From the NCBI RefSeq assembly GCF_000715205.1, contig NZ_JOTP01000001.1:248001-312000 (forward strand): a DNA stretch of 64,000 nt. The letters run 5' to 3'. The notes under the pieces were generated by a model that was not told where the DNA came from, did no database searches, and saw nothing but the letters and a program-made list of their open reading frames with translations. Source of the DNA: Bacillus zhangzhouensis (lineage in GTDB: Bacteria; Bacillota; Bacilli; Bacillales; Bacillaceae). Shown in pieces: positions 24,010-33,831 of this stretch (position 1 is the first letter of the stretch; every line of letters starts with the position of its first letter). Both the position numbers and the translations under genes were made by a program.

Positions 24010-26316
24010 ATGAGAAAGTTTTACTCTAAGTTAACAGTTATATTAGTTATCCTTAGCTTCATCTATGTGATTTACATCTCTTATATCAACGTATTTAATA
24101 TTTTTGTTGGAGCAGCTGTTAAGGAAAATAGTCACGGTCAACTTGAGGTAGTGGATGTCGATAATTTTACAGATAGCTATCTAGCTGGAGTTAGGAAAGG
24201 CGATATCATACTTGAAGTGAATGGGAATAAAAAACCAGTTGAAGAAGTTAAAAGAGGTTTTTTAGCTAATGTTAAAAGTTTAGTCGTTGATAGACATGGT
24301 GATAAAATTGATTTAGAGAATGTAAGGTTATTGAGTCAAGCGAATCTGTTTGTTTATCTAATACCAGTCATTCTTTATTCCATCTGTCTATTTTGTACAT
24401 TTATGATTTTAAAAATGAATAAAGCAAACCAAAAAGAGTCAGCTTATATTTTAGCTTTATTTCTTTTGGCGGTGTCTATAGGTTATGTAAGTTCTGGTGG
24501 TTCTGGAAAAGGAGAGGCTATCAGTCGTATTCTTGTAATCGTTACAATGAATAGTGTACCTCCACTATATATGCACTTTATGTATCAATATTTAAAAGAA
24601 TTAGGAACAGAAATTATTCGTCGTCGAGTTCTTTTTTATTTGTATCTAGTTCCAGTTACTAACGTTTTATTAGTTTTATTCTATAAAAATAAAGCAGGAC
24701 CAGTAGATCTATTAGCATATGTCAATTTACTTTCATTTTTTGTTCTGGCTTTCCTTTCGATTATTATCACTATAAGGGCTGCTAAAAAATTGAAAGACAA
24801 TGAAGTCAGCAATGTACTTCGAGCATTTGCACTCATTTTAATCTCAGCATTCAGTCCATTCATGCTATTTTTTATCATTCCTTATTTTTTTGGTATATAT
24901 TTTATTTCACCTTATGTTGTTGCATCGTTTGTTCTTTTAATTCCTTTTTTCTTAGTCTATCAATTTATGTCAAATAAGCTGTATAATGTTGATTTCTTTA
25001 TGGGGAGGATTAAATACTACGGTTTTTTAGCGATTACACCAACAATACTAGTGGTTGTTATTTTTGATTTTATTCAAAAGCCAAATGCAAATTTCTATAC
25101 AGTGAAATTTACGATTATCACGTACATTCTTATGCTCACCGTCTTCTACTTTAAGGAAATTATCGATTTCCGTTTTCGATTGAAGCGTTTTTCAGAGAAG
25201 CATAATTATCAGGATAGTGTATTTAAATTTACACAGCTTATTCGTGAGGCGTCATCACTTCATCAAGTATTGTATCATTTAAAATACACCATCTTAGAAG
25301 TACTTGTTGTGAACAAAGCCTTTGTGCTTGAAGTGAAGGCAGATGGACAAATTGTTGAAATTGATGAATCAATAGAAGAAAGCCAGTTATGGAAAGATTA
25401 TGTGGATCAATTTCAAGATATTTTGGGTGAAGTTGGTAAAATCATCGGGTTGGATAAAGGATTCATGATGAAAATTGGTGAGCGGGGCGGTCACTCGTTT
25501 GTGATTTGCTGTTTATCTAATTTACGGACACCTAAGCTGACCCGCGATGAAATTTCATGGCTGAAAACATTGGCATTTTATACAAGTGTCAGTTTAGAAA
25601 ATGTCGTCAAGATTGAAGAATTGATGGAGCATCTTGAAGATTTGAAGCAGCGTGAAGCGAACCCTGCTTGGCTGAAAAAAGTCATGTTTGCGATGGAAGA
25701 AAAGCAGCGATCAGATTTAGCAAGAGATCTTCATGATTCTGTGCTGCAAGATTTGATATCACTGAAAAGGCAGTCAGAGATGTTTTTAACGAATTTCCAA
25801 AATGACCAATGCCCGACTTCTATTGAACAATCGCTTATCTCATGGAATGAGCAAATGTCTAAAGTGATTCAAACCACGAGAGAAACATGTCATGAACTTC
25901 GGCCGCAGTTGCTTTATGATTTAGGTTTAGTGAAGGCGATATCGAAGCTGATTTCTCAAATTCAAGAGGAAGCACCGTTTCATATTAGACTGAATACGAC
26001 ACGCTTTGATAAAGAGTTGGACATTGATATTGACTCCCAGCTCAATATTTACCGGATTGTTCAGGAGTTGTTATCCAATGCCTTGAAACACTCTCAAGCC
26101 AACCAAGTCTTAGTCATGCTCATATGTATAAAAGATCAGGTTGTCCTGCATTACGAGGACGACGGAGTAGGTTTCGATGTAAGCCAGCTTGATCAGCATA
26201 CGAGAAGCATGGGCCTTTCAGGCATAAGGGAAAGAGTCAAGGCGTTAAATGGTAAGCTTCAAATTCACACAGCCCCCGAAAAAGGGCTCAAGGTGAAAAT
26301 TGAAATGGAATTGTAA
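24010..26316 (+). CDS. comP: ComP, quorum-sensing histidine kinase
   Basis: 768 residues. A first membrane helix is followed by an extracytoplasmic PDZ-like loop (about 40-100, with LAGVRKGDIILEVNG). Then come about seven more membrane helices to residue 385, and a cytosolic kinase of the HisKA_3/NarL type. The phosphoacceptor is His575 in ARDLHDSVLQD. ATP-binding blocks are IVQELLSNALKHS and DDGVGFD. ComP binds the isoprenylated ComX and phosphorylates ComA. The sensor half is AT-rich and the kinase half is not. The start lies 13 bases after comX with no clear ribosome site, suggesting coupling. Confidence 0.95.
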   Translation: MRKFYSKLTVILVILSFIYVIYISYINVFNIFVGAAVKENSHGQLEVVDVDNFTDSYLAGVRKGDIILEVNGNKKPVEEVKRGFLANVKSLVVDRHGDKIDLENVRLLSQANLFVYLIPVILYSICLFCTFMILKMNKANQKESAYILALFLLAVSIGYVSSGGSGKGEAISRILVIVTMNSVPPLYMHFMYQYLKELGTEIIRRRVLFYLYLVPVTNVLLVLFYKNKAGPVDLLAYVNLLSFFVLAFLSIIITIRAAKKLKDNEVSNVLRAFALILISAFSPFMLFFIIPYFFGIYFISPYVVASFVLLIPFFLVYQFMSNKLYNVDFFMGRIKYYGFLAITPTILVVVIFDFIQKPNANFYTVKFTIITYILMLTVFYFKEIIDFRFRLKRFSEKHNYQDSVFKFTQLIREASSLHQVLYHLKYTILEVLVVNKAFVLEVKADGQIVEIDESIEESQLWKDYVDQFQDILGEVGKIIGLDKGFMMKIGERGGHSFVICCLSNLRTPKLTRDEISWLKTLAFYTSVSLENVVKIEELMEHLEDLKQREANPAWLKKVMFAMEEKQRSDLARDLHDSVLQDLISLKRQSEMFLTNFQNDQCPTSIEQSLISWNEQMSKVIQTTRETCHELRPQLLYDLGLVKAISKLISQIQEEAPFHIRLNTTRFDKELDIDIDSQLNIYRIVQELLSNALKHSQANQVLVMLICIKDQVVLHYEDDGVGFDVSQLDQHTRSMGLSGIRERVKALNGKLQIHTAPEKGLKVKIEMEL

Positions 26317-26330
26317 CGATTTATTAAGGA

Positions 26331-26359
26331 TTAAGACTTGGCATCTGCCAAGTCTTTTA
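26331..26359 (+). terminator. Hairpin between comP and comA
   Basis: AAGACTTGGCA and TGCCAAGTCTT pair tightly and are followed by TTAT. The T-tract is short, so read-through into comA is possible. Confidence 0.75.
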
Positions 26360-26396
26360 TATAAAATGGAAGTGAGTGATTTAAAGGGAGGAAGAC

Positions 26397-27038
26397 ATGA
26401 AGAAGATATTGGTCATTGATGATCATCCGGCTGTCATGGAAGGGACAAAAAGCATATTAGAATCAGATCAGCAGTTATCAGTTGATTGTTTAAGTCCTGA
26501 TGCAGAAGCCGCCTTTTTAAAGACGCATGACTTTTCCATCTATGATGTGATTTTGATGGACTTAAATCTCGGGGATATCAATGGAATGGACATTGCGAAA
26601 CAAATTCTAGAAACAAACCAACAAGTGAAAATTATCATTTATACCGGGTATGAAGTGGATGATTATTTTGAAGAGGCCATTCGGGCTGGATTGCATGGTG
26701 CAATTAGTAAAACAGAGACAAAAGACAAAATTATTGAATACATACACCGTACATTGCAAGGAGAAGTTGTCATTCAGCTATCCTATTTAAAGAAATTAAT
26801 TTCACAGCAGCAAGAAAAGCCAGAACAGGTGCAGCAGACCGATCACGAGCTGTTAACAGAGCGAGAGTGTCTAATCCTCAGAGAAGTGGAAAAAGGCTAC
26901 ACGAACCAAGAGATTGCCGATGTGCTTCATTTGAGCAAACGCTCGATTGAATACAGCTTGACCTCCATCTTTAATAAGCTGAATGTCGGATCTCGAACAG
27001 AAGCGGTGTTAATTGCAAAATCTGAAAGTGTGCTGTAA
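26397..27038 (+). CDS. comA: ComA, response regulator of quorum sensing
   Basis: 213 residues, NarL/FixJ class. The receiver domain carries the phosphorylated Asp55 (VILMDLNLG), the Asp8/Asp9 acidic pair and a conserved Lys near 105. The C-terminal LuxR-type HTH is at about 145-205 (LTERECLILREVEKGYTNQE, then LHLSKRSIEYSL). ComA~P activates srfA and degQ in B. subtilis. GGGAGGAAG precedes the ATG. Confidence 0.97.
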   Translation: MKKILVIDDHPAVMEGTKSILESDQQLSVDCLSPDAEAAFLKTHDFSIYDVILMDLNLGDINGMDIAKQILETNQQVKIIIYTGYEVDDYFEEAIRAGLHGAISKTETKDKIIEYIHRTLQGEVVIQLSYLKKLISQQQEKPEQVQQTDHELLTERECLILREVEKGYTNQEIADVLHLSKRSIEYSLTSIFNKLNVGSRTEAVLIAKSESVL

Positions 27039-27061
27039 ACGAGTGAAGGGAGAGGGCCTTG

Positions 27062-27451
27062 ATGGATGTGAGTGGATCAAATACACTGCTTGAGGCACTG
27101 GGTATTGAGATTGTAGAGTGCAATGAGTCACGATGCATTGCGACAATGCCGGTTGATCACCGAACGAAACAGCCATTTGGCTTACTGCACGGAGGAGCAT
27201 CTGCTGCTCTAGCAGAAACGGTGGCGAGCTTGGGGGCTGCCGCTCATTTAGACTTAACTCAGCAGGTTTGCTCAGGTATTGAAATCAATGCCAATCATTT
27301 AAAATCTGTACGTGATGGAGTGGTGACAGCGACAGCTGTTCCTGTACATGTAGGGCGTCGTACAATGGTATTTCAAATCGATATAAAAGATGATCGAGAC
27401 CGGCACATCTGTACCTCAAGATGCACACTTGCTGTCATTGATCGCATATAA
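27062..27451 (+). CDS. yuxO: PaaI-type hotdog thioesterase YuxO
   Basis: 129 residues with the hotdog signature FGLLHGGASAALAETVAS, typical of 1,4-dihydroxy-2-naphthoyl-CoA or acyl-CoA thioesterases. In B. subtilis yuxO follows comA in the same way. The ATG at 27062 is chosen over TTG at 27059 because AAGGGAGAGG (27046-27055) is better spaced. The gap to comA is 23 bases, so they are probably co-transcribed. Confidence 0.9.
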   Translation: MDVSGSNTLLEALGIEIVECNESRCIATMPVDHRTKQPFGLLHGGASAALAETVASLGAAAHLDLTQQVCSGIEINANHLKSVRDGVVTATAVPVHVGRRTMVFQIDIKDDRDRHICTSRCTLAVIDRI

Positions 27452-27485
27452 AAAAAGCTCCCGGTGCAGCGGAAGCTTTTTTTTA
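27450..27485 (+). terminator. Terminator of comA-yuxO
   Basis: AAAAAAGCTCCCG and CGGAAGCTTTTTTTT form a stem with flanking A- and T-runs. Confidence 0.85.
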
Positions 27486-27533
27486 GGGTTTGTTGAGCGA
27501 TAAAATTGATATTTGAATCTTTTCTTCGGTAGA

Positions 27534-27573
27534 AATAAATGAAGGACCTGACATGTTAGGTCCTTCATTTATT
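27534..27573 (-). terminator. Terminator of the mrp operon
   Basis: A perfect 16-bp stem (AATAAATGAAGGACCT with AGGTCCTTCATTTATT) lies 30 bases after mrpG. The stem ends in T-rich sequence on both strands, so it may act bidirectionally. Confidence 0.85.
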
Positions 27574-27604
27574 CGTTTATCCATAAAAGGAAGTACAGCG
27601 GCTT

Positions 27605-27979
27605 TTATAAATAAGAATCTTCTTTCCGCTTAATCACAAAGTTACGAAAACCGCCATAATCATCTTGAACACTGCGTTTGTCCATCTTGACTCCAGTATT
27701 GTAGGCGGCTCTTCCGATCAAATGAGCGCCGACTGGAGCTGTCAGGAAGATAAAAACGATCCCAAGTAGGATTTTCGCAGAGATGATGCCTGCAAGAAAC
27801 CATTCATGAAAGAATACACCTACTAAAATAAGGACAACGCCAAGTGTCGATGCTTTTGATGCAGCATGCATACGTGTGTAAACATCCGGCAGACGGAGTA
27901 CGCCAATGGCCGAAATCAGACAAAGGATGGCGCCCAGCATGATAAAGAAAATGACAATAGCTTTAGCGATGACGATCAT
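27605..27979 (-). CDS. mrpG: Na+/H+ antiporter subunit G
   Basis: 124 residues with three membrane helices and the conserved [20 protein letters not shown] block. It is one of the seven subunits of the Mrp (Sha/Mnh) cation/proton antiporter, needed for Na+ tolerance, alkaline pH and efficient sporulation in B. subtilis. The ATG at 27979 is preferred over the TTG at 27985, giving the usual length. It overlaps mrpF by 17 bases. Confidence 0.94.
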   Translation of the reverse strand: MIVIAKAIVIFFIMLGAILCLISAIGVLRLPDVYTRMHAASKASTLGVVLILVGVFFHEWFLAGIISAKILLGIVFIFLTAPVGAHLIGRAAYNTGVKMDKRSVQDDYGGFRNFVIKRKEDSYL

Positions 27980-28244
27980 TTTCAATCACTTCCCCTTTCT
28001 CAAGGAATTTGGAAAAAGCGACAGTACCGATAAACGCAAGGATGCCGAGCAGTAAAATAATTTCAAAGAATGTTGTGGTTTTCAGTAAAATTGAAACGAT
28101 GGCTGTCATCCCAATTAAATTGATTCCTATCGCATCAAGCGCACTCACGCGATCAGGAATAGAGGGCCCTTTAATGACCCGTATGACAAAAAGCAGGGTA
28201 GATAGTGCGAGAATACCAAGTGCAATTTGCAAAATGAGTTCCAT
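27963..28244 (-). CDS. mrpF: Na+/H+ antiporter subunit F
   Basis: 93 residues, three membrane helices, with the conserved [20 protein letters not shown] segment that identifies MrpF. Its ATG overlaps the mrpE stop codon by one base (TAATG). B. subtilis MrpF is also linked to cholate efflux. Confidence 0.95.
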   Translation of the reverse strand: MELILQIALGILALSTLLFVIRVIKGPSIPDRVSALDAIGINLIGMTAIVSILLKTTTFFEIILLLGILAFIGTVAFSKFLEKGEVIENDRHR

Positions 28245-28723
28245 TACTTACCGCTCACCTCCTGAATCGCTTTTTCAAATGAAACCCGAATATCGTGAAT
28301 CGCTTTTTCAGCATCTTCAATATCCATGGCATGAATGTATAAAATCGAGCGATCGTCCGAAATATCAATGACCAGTGTACCTGGTGTCAATGTAATCATA
28401 TTAGCTAGTATGGTGATTTCCCAATCCGTTTTTAAGTCCGTACGAAAGGCGAAAATACCAGGCTTGATCTTAAGCTTTGGAGATAATACCGTCTTTAATA
28501 CACTCAAATTGGCAAGAAGCAGCTCTCGAATAAAAATCAACACGAGCTTGAAAATAGCGTAAAGGGCATAGCCGTAAAAACGCTGCGGGAAGAATCGCCG
28601 CAGCATAAAAATGGCAACCATTCCTAGTACAAAGCCTGATACAAAGTCCGCGGCTCTGTATGTATCATTCATAAACATCCATGTAAAGGCGAGGAGAGCA
28701 TTTAATAATATTTGAAAGGCCAT
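28244..28723 (-). CDS. mrpE: Na+/H+ antiporter subunit E
   Basis: 159 residues with N-terminal membrane helices and a cytosolic C-terminal domain. The family block ANMITLTPGTLVIDIS is present. It follows mrpD by 6 bases. Confidence 0.95.
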   Translation of the reverse strand: MAFQILLNALLAFTWMFMNDTYRAADFVSGFVLGMVAIFMLRRFFPQRFYGYALYAIFKLVLIFIRELLLANLSVLKTVLSPKLKIKPGIFAFRTDLKTDWEITILANMITLTPGTLVIDISDDRSILYIHAMDIEDAEKAIHDIRVSFEKAIQEVSGK

Positions 28724-28729
28724 GTTTAT

Positions 28730-30208
28730 CTACTCCTTCAGCACAGCTTGAATATATTTTTCTGGTGTTGAAAGCATTTCCGCAGCTTGATTGATATAAG
28801 GGGCAATGAACTCTGTCCCTAATCCAATCGCAAGCGATAAGACAACAAGCAGTACGCCAGGGTACACCATGCCTCTAATTGATGGCTTTCTTCTACGCAT
28901 ATCCTGTTCCTCGCCCCAAAATGCGAGCATGAATATCCTCATAACAGAATAGAGGACAAGAAGACTGGACATTAAAACAAGGATAGAAAACGTCATGTGT
29001 CCAGCAGAGAATCCACCTTCAACAATTTTTAGCTTTCCAACGAACCCACTCAGCGGAGGAATTCCTGCAAGAGATAAAGCTGATATGAAGAACATCCAGC
29101 CGAGCAGAGGCTGGGATTGAATCAGCCCGCCCATTTTTTTAAGATTGTTTGTGCCAGCGTACACAAACAGTGCACCTGCCAGCATAAATAATGCGCCTTT
29201 GATCACCATATCGTGAATGAGATAATAAATGGCGCCTTGGAGCGATGCAGGTGTATTGGCTGCAATTCCAAACAAAATGACCCCAACAGCTGTGACAATG
29301 TTATAAATCACGATTTTTTGCACATCAGAATAGGCGATAGACCCAATCACACCGAATATCACCGTTAGTGCGGCAAGCCAAGCCATGAGCGTGTGTGTGA
29401 ATCCTGTATCATGTATAAAAATTAACGTAAAGACTCTGGCAATCGCATATAAGCCTACCTTTGTCAGCAGTGCGCCAAATAGAGCCGAAATCGCTGAGGG
29501 CGGTGCATGATACGATCCTGGCAGCCAGAAATAAAGCGGGAAGACCCCAGCTTTTAAGCCGAATACAATGAGGAATAGGATCGAAATGACTGTGATCAAC
29601 CCTGTTTGCCCGGATTCAGCTATTTTCACACTTAAATCAGCCATATTCAGTGTGCCGGTGACTGCATATAAACAAGCCACACCGACAATAAATAATGCCG
29701 ATGAGATGATATTAAACACTATATATTTCAATGATTCACGAAGCTGAGGCTTTGATCCGCCTAGCACAATGAGCATGTAAGACGCCATCAGCAGCAATTC
29801 AAAGAATACAAACAGGTTGAAAATATCTCCCGTTAAAAAGGCACCGCTGACGCCAGCTAACAAGAACTGTACGCCGGAATAATAGAACAGTCGCTCTCTT
29901 TCTTTTCCAATCGTTTGAAAGGAGAAGAGAATTGTGACAAGTCCAACAATTGAAGCGGTTAGCACGAGTAGTGCCGCGAACTGATCGGCCACAAGCGCAA
30001 TCCCAAATGGTGCTTTCCAGCCGCCCAAATAAAGTGTTTGTATACCACCTGTGAAAATCGTTTGGACCAAATATAAATTACATATAATGGCTGAAAGAGA
30101 CGCAAAGACACTAAAGCCTCTCGACAGCAGGATGTTCTTATTCATAAAAATCAATAGTGTCGCGGATAGTAATGGAATCAAAATAGGCAGGATCACAAAA
30201 TTATTCAT
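28730..30208 (-). CDS. mrpD: Na+/H+ antiporter subunit D
   Basis: 492 residues and about 14 membrane helices, homologous to the proton-pumping ND4/ND5 subunits of complex I. Visible family segments are GDIFNLFVFFE, LKAGVFPLYFWLPGSYHAPP and a lysine-bearing helix (LTKVGLYAIAR). The ATG at 30208 (MNNFVILPIL) is chosen by similarity to B. subtilis MrpD; an ATG three codons earlier (30217) is possible. It overlaps the end of mrpC by 8 bases. Confidence 0.96.
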   Translation of the reverse strand: MNNFVILPILIPLLSATLLIFMNKNILLSRGFSVFASLSAIICNLYLVQTIFTGGIQTLYLGGWKAPFGIALVADQFAALLVLTASIVGLVTILFSFQTIGKERERLFYYSGVQFLLAGVSGAFLTGDIFNLFVFFELLLMASYMLIVLGGSKPQLRESLKYIVFNIISSALFIVGVACLYAVTGTLNMADLSVKIAESGQTGLITVISILFLIVFGLKAGVFPLYFWLPGSYHAPPSAISALFGALLTKVGLYAIARVFTLIFIHDTGFTHTLMAWLAALTVIFGVIGSIAYSDVQKIVIYNIVTAVGVILFGIAANTPASLQGAIYYLIHDMVIKGALFMLAGALFVYAGTNNLKKMGGLIQSQPLLGWMFFISALSLAGIPPLSGFVGKLKIVEGGFSAGHMTFSILVLMSSLLVLYSVMRIFMLAFWGEEQDMRRRKPSIRGMVYPGVLLVVLSLAIGLGTEFIAPYINQAAEMLSTPEKYIQAVLKE

Positions 30209-30542
30209 GCTGATCATTTCCTCTCATTTGATCCATGTCATCTGTTCGCAGCTCTTGGAAGGCACGGAAGGCCATGACGAGCAAAAAGGATGTCACACCA
30301 AAAGCAATGACAATGGCTGTTAAAATTAATGCTTGTGGCAATGGATCTACATAGGATGTGAGCCCCTCTTTTAAAATAGGAGGTGCTCCTTTTTTCAAGC
30401 CGCCCATTGTTAATAGAAGCAAATGGACGCCGTGACTCAAAACGGCAGTACCGACGATGACCCTTAGAAGGCTTTTTGAAAGCATTAAATAGGTCGCCGC
30501 CATAAAAATAATTCCGACGATAATAGACATTAGAAATTCCAT
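30201..30542 (-). CDS. mrpC: Na+/H+ antiporter subunit C
   Basis: 113 residues, three membrane helices, NuoK-like, with VIVGTAVLSHGVHLLLLTMG and DPLPQALILTAIVIAFG. It overlaps the mrpB stop by one base and mrpD by 8 bases. Confidence 0.95.
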   Translation of the reverse strand: MEFLMSIIVGIIFMAATYLMLSKSLLRVIVGTAVLSHGVHLLLLTMGGLKKGAPPILKEGLTSYVDPLPQALILTAIVIAFGVTSFLLVMAFRAFQELRTDDMDQMRGNDQHE

Positions 30543-30973
30543 TATTCCTTCTCTCCAATCGTTTGAATAATGGTCATGGTGACACCAACAACAACTAAAT
30601 ACACACCGATATCAAACAGTACGGCAGTCGCCAGCTCTGTTTTCCCTAGAAACGGTAGTTGGAAATAATCAAAGGCATGGGATAGAAAAGGTGCACCGAA
30701 TAGAAATGATCCCATTCCTGTCAGGATCGCAACGAGCAGCCCAGTCGCTGCAACATAAATAAAATTAAACGGGAGAATGCGTCTCACTGTTTTCAGGTCG
30801 TAGGCTAAGAGCAGAAGGACGACAGCCCCAGCACTCATCAAGCCGCCAATGAACCCCCCGCCAGGATTGTTGTGTCCCGCAAGAAATAGGTGAAGTGAGA
30901 AAAGCAAGATGATGAATGCTGTGATTTTTGTTGTGACTTGTAAGAGCATATCATTCGTATCAATCTTTCTCAT
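30542..30973 (-). CDS. mrpB: Na+/H+ antiporter subunit B
   Basis: 143 residues, four membrane helices. The family segment GHNNPGGGFIGGLMSAGAVV is conserved. Its start overlaps the mrpA stop by 4 bases. Confidence 0.96.
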   Translation of the reverse strand: MRKIDTNDMLLQVTTKITAFIILLFSLHLFLAGHNNPGGGFIGGLMSAGAVVLLLLAYDLKTVRRILPFNFIYVAATGLLVAILTGMGSFLFGAPFLSHAFDYFQLPFLGKTELATAVLFDIGVYLVVVGVTMTIIQTIGEKE

Positions 30974-33375
30974 CGACGCACTCCTCTCTTTCGTTTTCCT
31001 TGAGCTTTTAATAACCCATAAATACCGAGAGCCGCAATGGCGAGCACGGTAATTTCAAAGAGTGTATCAAAACCCCTGAAATCTACAAGAATGACATTGA
31101 CAATGTTGTCACCGCCTGCAAGCTTGTAGCTGTTTTCAATAAAGTAAGTTGAGATTGTGTCAAGTGACTGCTGGCTTGTGGAAGCGAAAGCTAGACAGGT
31201 GACAACAACTCCAACGCCTATTGAAATGATCAAATTGGTCAATTTGAACCTTCTCGTTTTTTGCTTCAAGCTCAACTTTGGCAAATGATAGAAGCAAAGT
31301 AGAAACAGCGCAACAGAAATCGTCTCAATAATCAACTGCGTCAGCGCAAGGTCAGGTGCTCTGAAAATCACGAAGAATAATGACAGCGTGTATCCCATGA
31401 CACCTAAAGCAATAATGGCTGTTAAGCGTGAACGAGCGAATACTGTGGTGACAGTTGCCGCCACCATCACAAGTGAAAGGATGGCTTCATACGTGCCGAT
31501 TGGTGCAGCCTGCTCCGTTTTGAATGAGAAGGCTTGCTGATAAAACATCAAGCCGCCAATGACGATAATCATGAACCCAAACACATAGACAAGATAGTCA
31601 CGCAGAAAACCAGTCATATAACTGTTTGTCAGACGATATGAGCCTTTTTCTAAGCCTGTCAGCGAACGATCATATAAAGCGTTAAATGACCATTTTTCTT
31701 TAAATATGTTGTACATTGGACGCCATTTTGATAGCGTCAAATAGCCGATCGTGCCGAGCGCAACAACACCTATTGTCATATAAAGCTCTGGCTGGAAGCC
31801 ATGCCACGCTTCAATTTTCACAGCAAAACGACTTCCTGTTTCAATGGCTTCAGGAATAATCGCCGCAATCGCAGGTTCGATGACAGAATAGGCAAGAATA
31901 TTAGGGAAAAAGAAGAAAGTGACCACAAGTGCAGCTAGAATTATTGGCGGAATGAGCATGCCAATCGGTGCTTCATGCGGTTTTTTCTCCAATTGATCTA
32001 CATTCAGACGACCTCTAAATGTTTTAAAGACGAGCATCATACTATATATGAACGTAAACACACTAGCGAGCCAAGCGACTGCTGGGAAAATAGCACCCCA
32101 TGTTGAAACGTCAGTAAAGCTGATGTCAGAGATCCGTATCATACTTGTGAAAAATAGCTCTTTAGTTAAGAAGCCATTAAATGGCGGAAGTCCGGCCATT
32201 GAGAATGTACCGATTAACGTAATCGTAAAGGTAATAGGCATGATGGTCATTAATCCGCCTAACTTCCGAATGTCACGAGTACCCGTTTCGTGATCGATAA
32301 TACCAGCTGCCATAAAGAGACTGCCCTTAAAGGTAGCATGGTTAATGAGATGAAAAATAGCAGCAAGAACGGCTGCGCCAAAAAAGGCAGGATTGTTTTC
32401 ATGAATCGCAGCTGCGCCTACTCCAAGCATGAGCATAATCATGCCGAGCTGACTAACCGTCGAATAGGCCAGAATGGCTTTCAAATCGTTTTGCCGGACG
32501 GCGTGGAATGATCCCCAGAATAATGTGATAAGTCCGACGATAGAAATGGTCCAGAACCATACTTCTGATATAGCAAAGATTGGACTGAAGCGGGCAACAA
32601 GATAAATTCCGGCTTTCACCATAGTAGCAGAGTGCAGATAACTGCTCACAGGGGTTGGTGCTTCCATTGCATCAGGCAGCCAGATATAGAATGGGAACTG
32701 CGCTGATTTCGTAAAGGCACCTAGTAAGATCAGGATCATGGCAGGAATAAAGTAAGGTGATGCCATAATGAGCTGAAGCTGATTGACTGCTTCACGAATA
32801 CTGAATGAATCAGTGATCAGGTAGATGAGGATAAAGCCGCCAAGCATAGCTAATCCGCCAAAAACAGTAATAAGCAGTGACTTGGTTGCTCCGTAACGAG
32901 AGCGTTCACGCTTATACCAATACCCAATTAAGAGGAAGGAAGAGATACTCGTTAGCTCCCAAAACAAGTAAAGAACCACCATGTTGTCAGAGAGAACGAC
33001 ACCTAGCATTGCGGTCATAAACATTAACAAATACGTATAGAAAGAGCCAAGCTGTTCCTTTTCCTTTGATAAGTAGAAAATACTGTACAACACCACGAGT
33101 ACGCCAATACCTGTAATTAATAAAGCAAATAACAGGCTAAGGCCATCTACATACACAGTGAAATTCATCCCTAGAGAAGGAATCCATTCAGCTTGTGAGA
33201 AAAGCGTTCGTCCATTCGAGGTGATATGGAGCATTTGGATGAAATAGGTAAATAATAGAATGGGCAAGATGAGAACAAACCATCCCGTATGTATACGCCT
33301 TACATATTTAAAAAGGAAAGGTACAACAAAGGCAAGTAAAAAAGGTGATAGGATGGCGAAGTGAATAAGCTGCAA
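30970..33375 (-). CDS. mrpA: Na+/H+ antiporter subunit A
   Basis: 801 residues and about 20 membrane helices; the ND5-like core subunit fused to a C-terminal MrpB-like part. Conserved complex I-type segments are present: LYLFWELTSISSFLLIGYW, SAQFPFYIWLPDAMEAPTPV and SYLHSATMVKAG. The start is TTG at 33375, with AAAGGAGGTTC 9 bases upstream on the minus strand. A TATAAT (33433-33438, minus strand) about 60 bases before the start is the likely -10 of the seven-gene operon; its -35 is poor. Confidence 0.97.
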   Translation of the reverse strand: MQLIHFAILSPFLLAFVVPFLFKYVRRIHTGWFVLILPILLFTYFIQMLHITSNGRTLFSQAEWIPSLGMNFTVYVDGLSLLFALLITGIGVLVVLYSIFYLSKEKEQLGSFYTYLLMFMTAMLGVVLSDNMVVLYLFWELTSISSFLLIGYWYKRERSRYGATKSLLITVFGGLAMLGGFILIYLITDSFSIREAVNQLQLIMASPYFIPAMILILLGAFTKSAQFPFYIWLPDAMEAPTPVSSYLHSATMVKAGIYLVARFSPIFAISEVWFWTISIVGLITLFWGSFHAVRQNDLKAILAYSTVSQLGMIMLMLGVGAAAIHENNPAFFGAAVLAAIFHLINHATFKGSLFMAAGIIDHETGTRDIRKLGGLMTIMPITFTITLIGTFSMAGLPPFNGFLTKELFFTSMIRISDISFTDVSTWGAIFPAVAWLASVFTFIYSMMLVFKTFRGRLNVDQLEKKPHEAPIGMLIPPIILAALVVTFFFFPNILAYSVIEPAIAAIIPEAIETGSRFAVKIEAWHGFQPELYMTIGVVALGTIGYLTLSKWRPMYNIFKEKWSFNALYDRSLTGLEKGSYRLTNSYMTGFLRDYLVYVFGFMIIVIGGLMFYQQAFSFKTEQAAPIGTYEAILSLVMVAATVTTVFARSRLTAIIALGVMGYTLSLFFVIFRAPDLALTQLIIETISVALFLLCFYHLPKLSLKQKTRRFKLTNLIISIGVGVVVTCLAFASTSQQSLDTISTYFIENSYKLAGGDNIVNVILVDFRGFDTLFEITVLAIAALGIYGLLKAQGKRKRGVRR

Positions 33376-33594
33376 GAAAATGAACCTCCTTTGATCAATA
33401 TAAATTCACGTTCTAAAGAACTGGTAATTAAAATTATAGCGTAAATACAGCCATAGTGCATTGGTTTGAACTGATTTACTGCAAACTGCATTTATTTTGA
33501 GTTCTTTTGACCACAAAAAATATTTTATCAAAAATGAAACTCGTTGTATATTGTTTTGTATTTCGTACATGCTTTTCTTAAAGGAGCTGATCAA

Positions 33595-33804
33595 ATGAAA
33601 CGAAAGATCGCCATCAGCTTAAGCATATTCTGCACGATTTTAGGAGGAGCATTCTTGATTGACCGAAATGATCAAAAAAGGTGGCAAGCAGGGAGTGAAT
33701 GGCCATTATTTACAGAACATCTTCTCCACATGACCTATCAAGAAGCCAAACAGTATCCTTTTCAGCCTCGAGAATATGTACGAATTGTATTAGCTGATGA
33801 CTGA
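33595..33804 (+). CDS. yufS: Small membrane-anchored protein, YufS-like
   Basis: 69 residues: an N-terminal hydrophobic segment (ISLSIFCTILGGAFLI) and a polar C-terminal part (WPLFTEHLLHMTYQEAKQYP). AAAGGAG (33580-33586) lies 8 bases before the ATG. It sits between mrpA and maeN, the place of the small gene yufS in B. subtilis, which is why the symbol is used. The sequence relationship itself was not checked. Function unknown. Confidence 0.72.
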   Translation: MKRKIAISLSIFCTILGGAFLIDRNDQKRWQAGSEWPLFTEHLLHMTYQEAKQYPFQPREYVRIVLADD

Positions 33805-33831
33805 GATCATATAGGAGAAAAGAAATATAAA

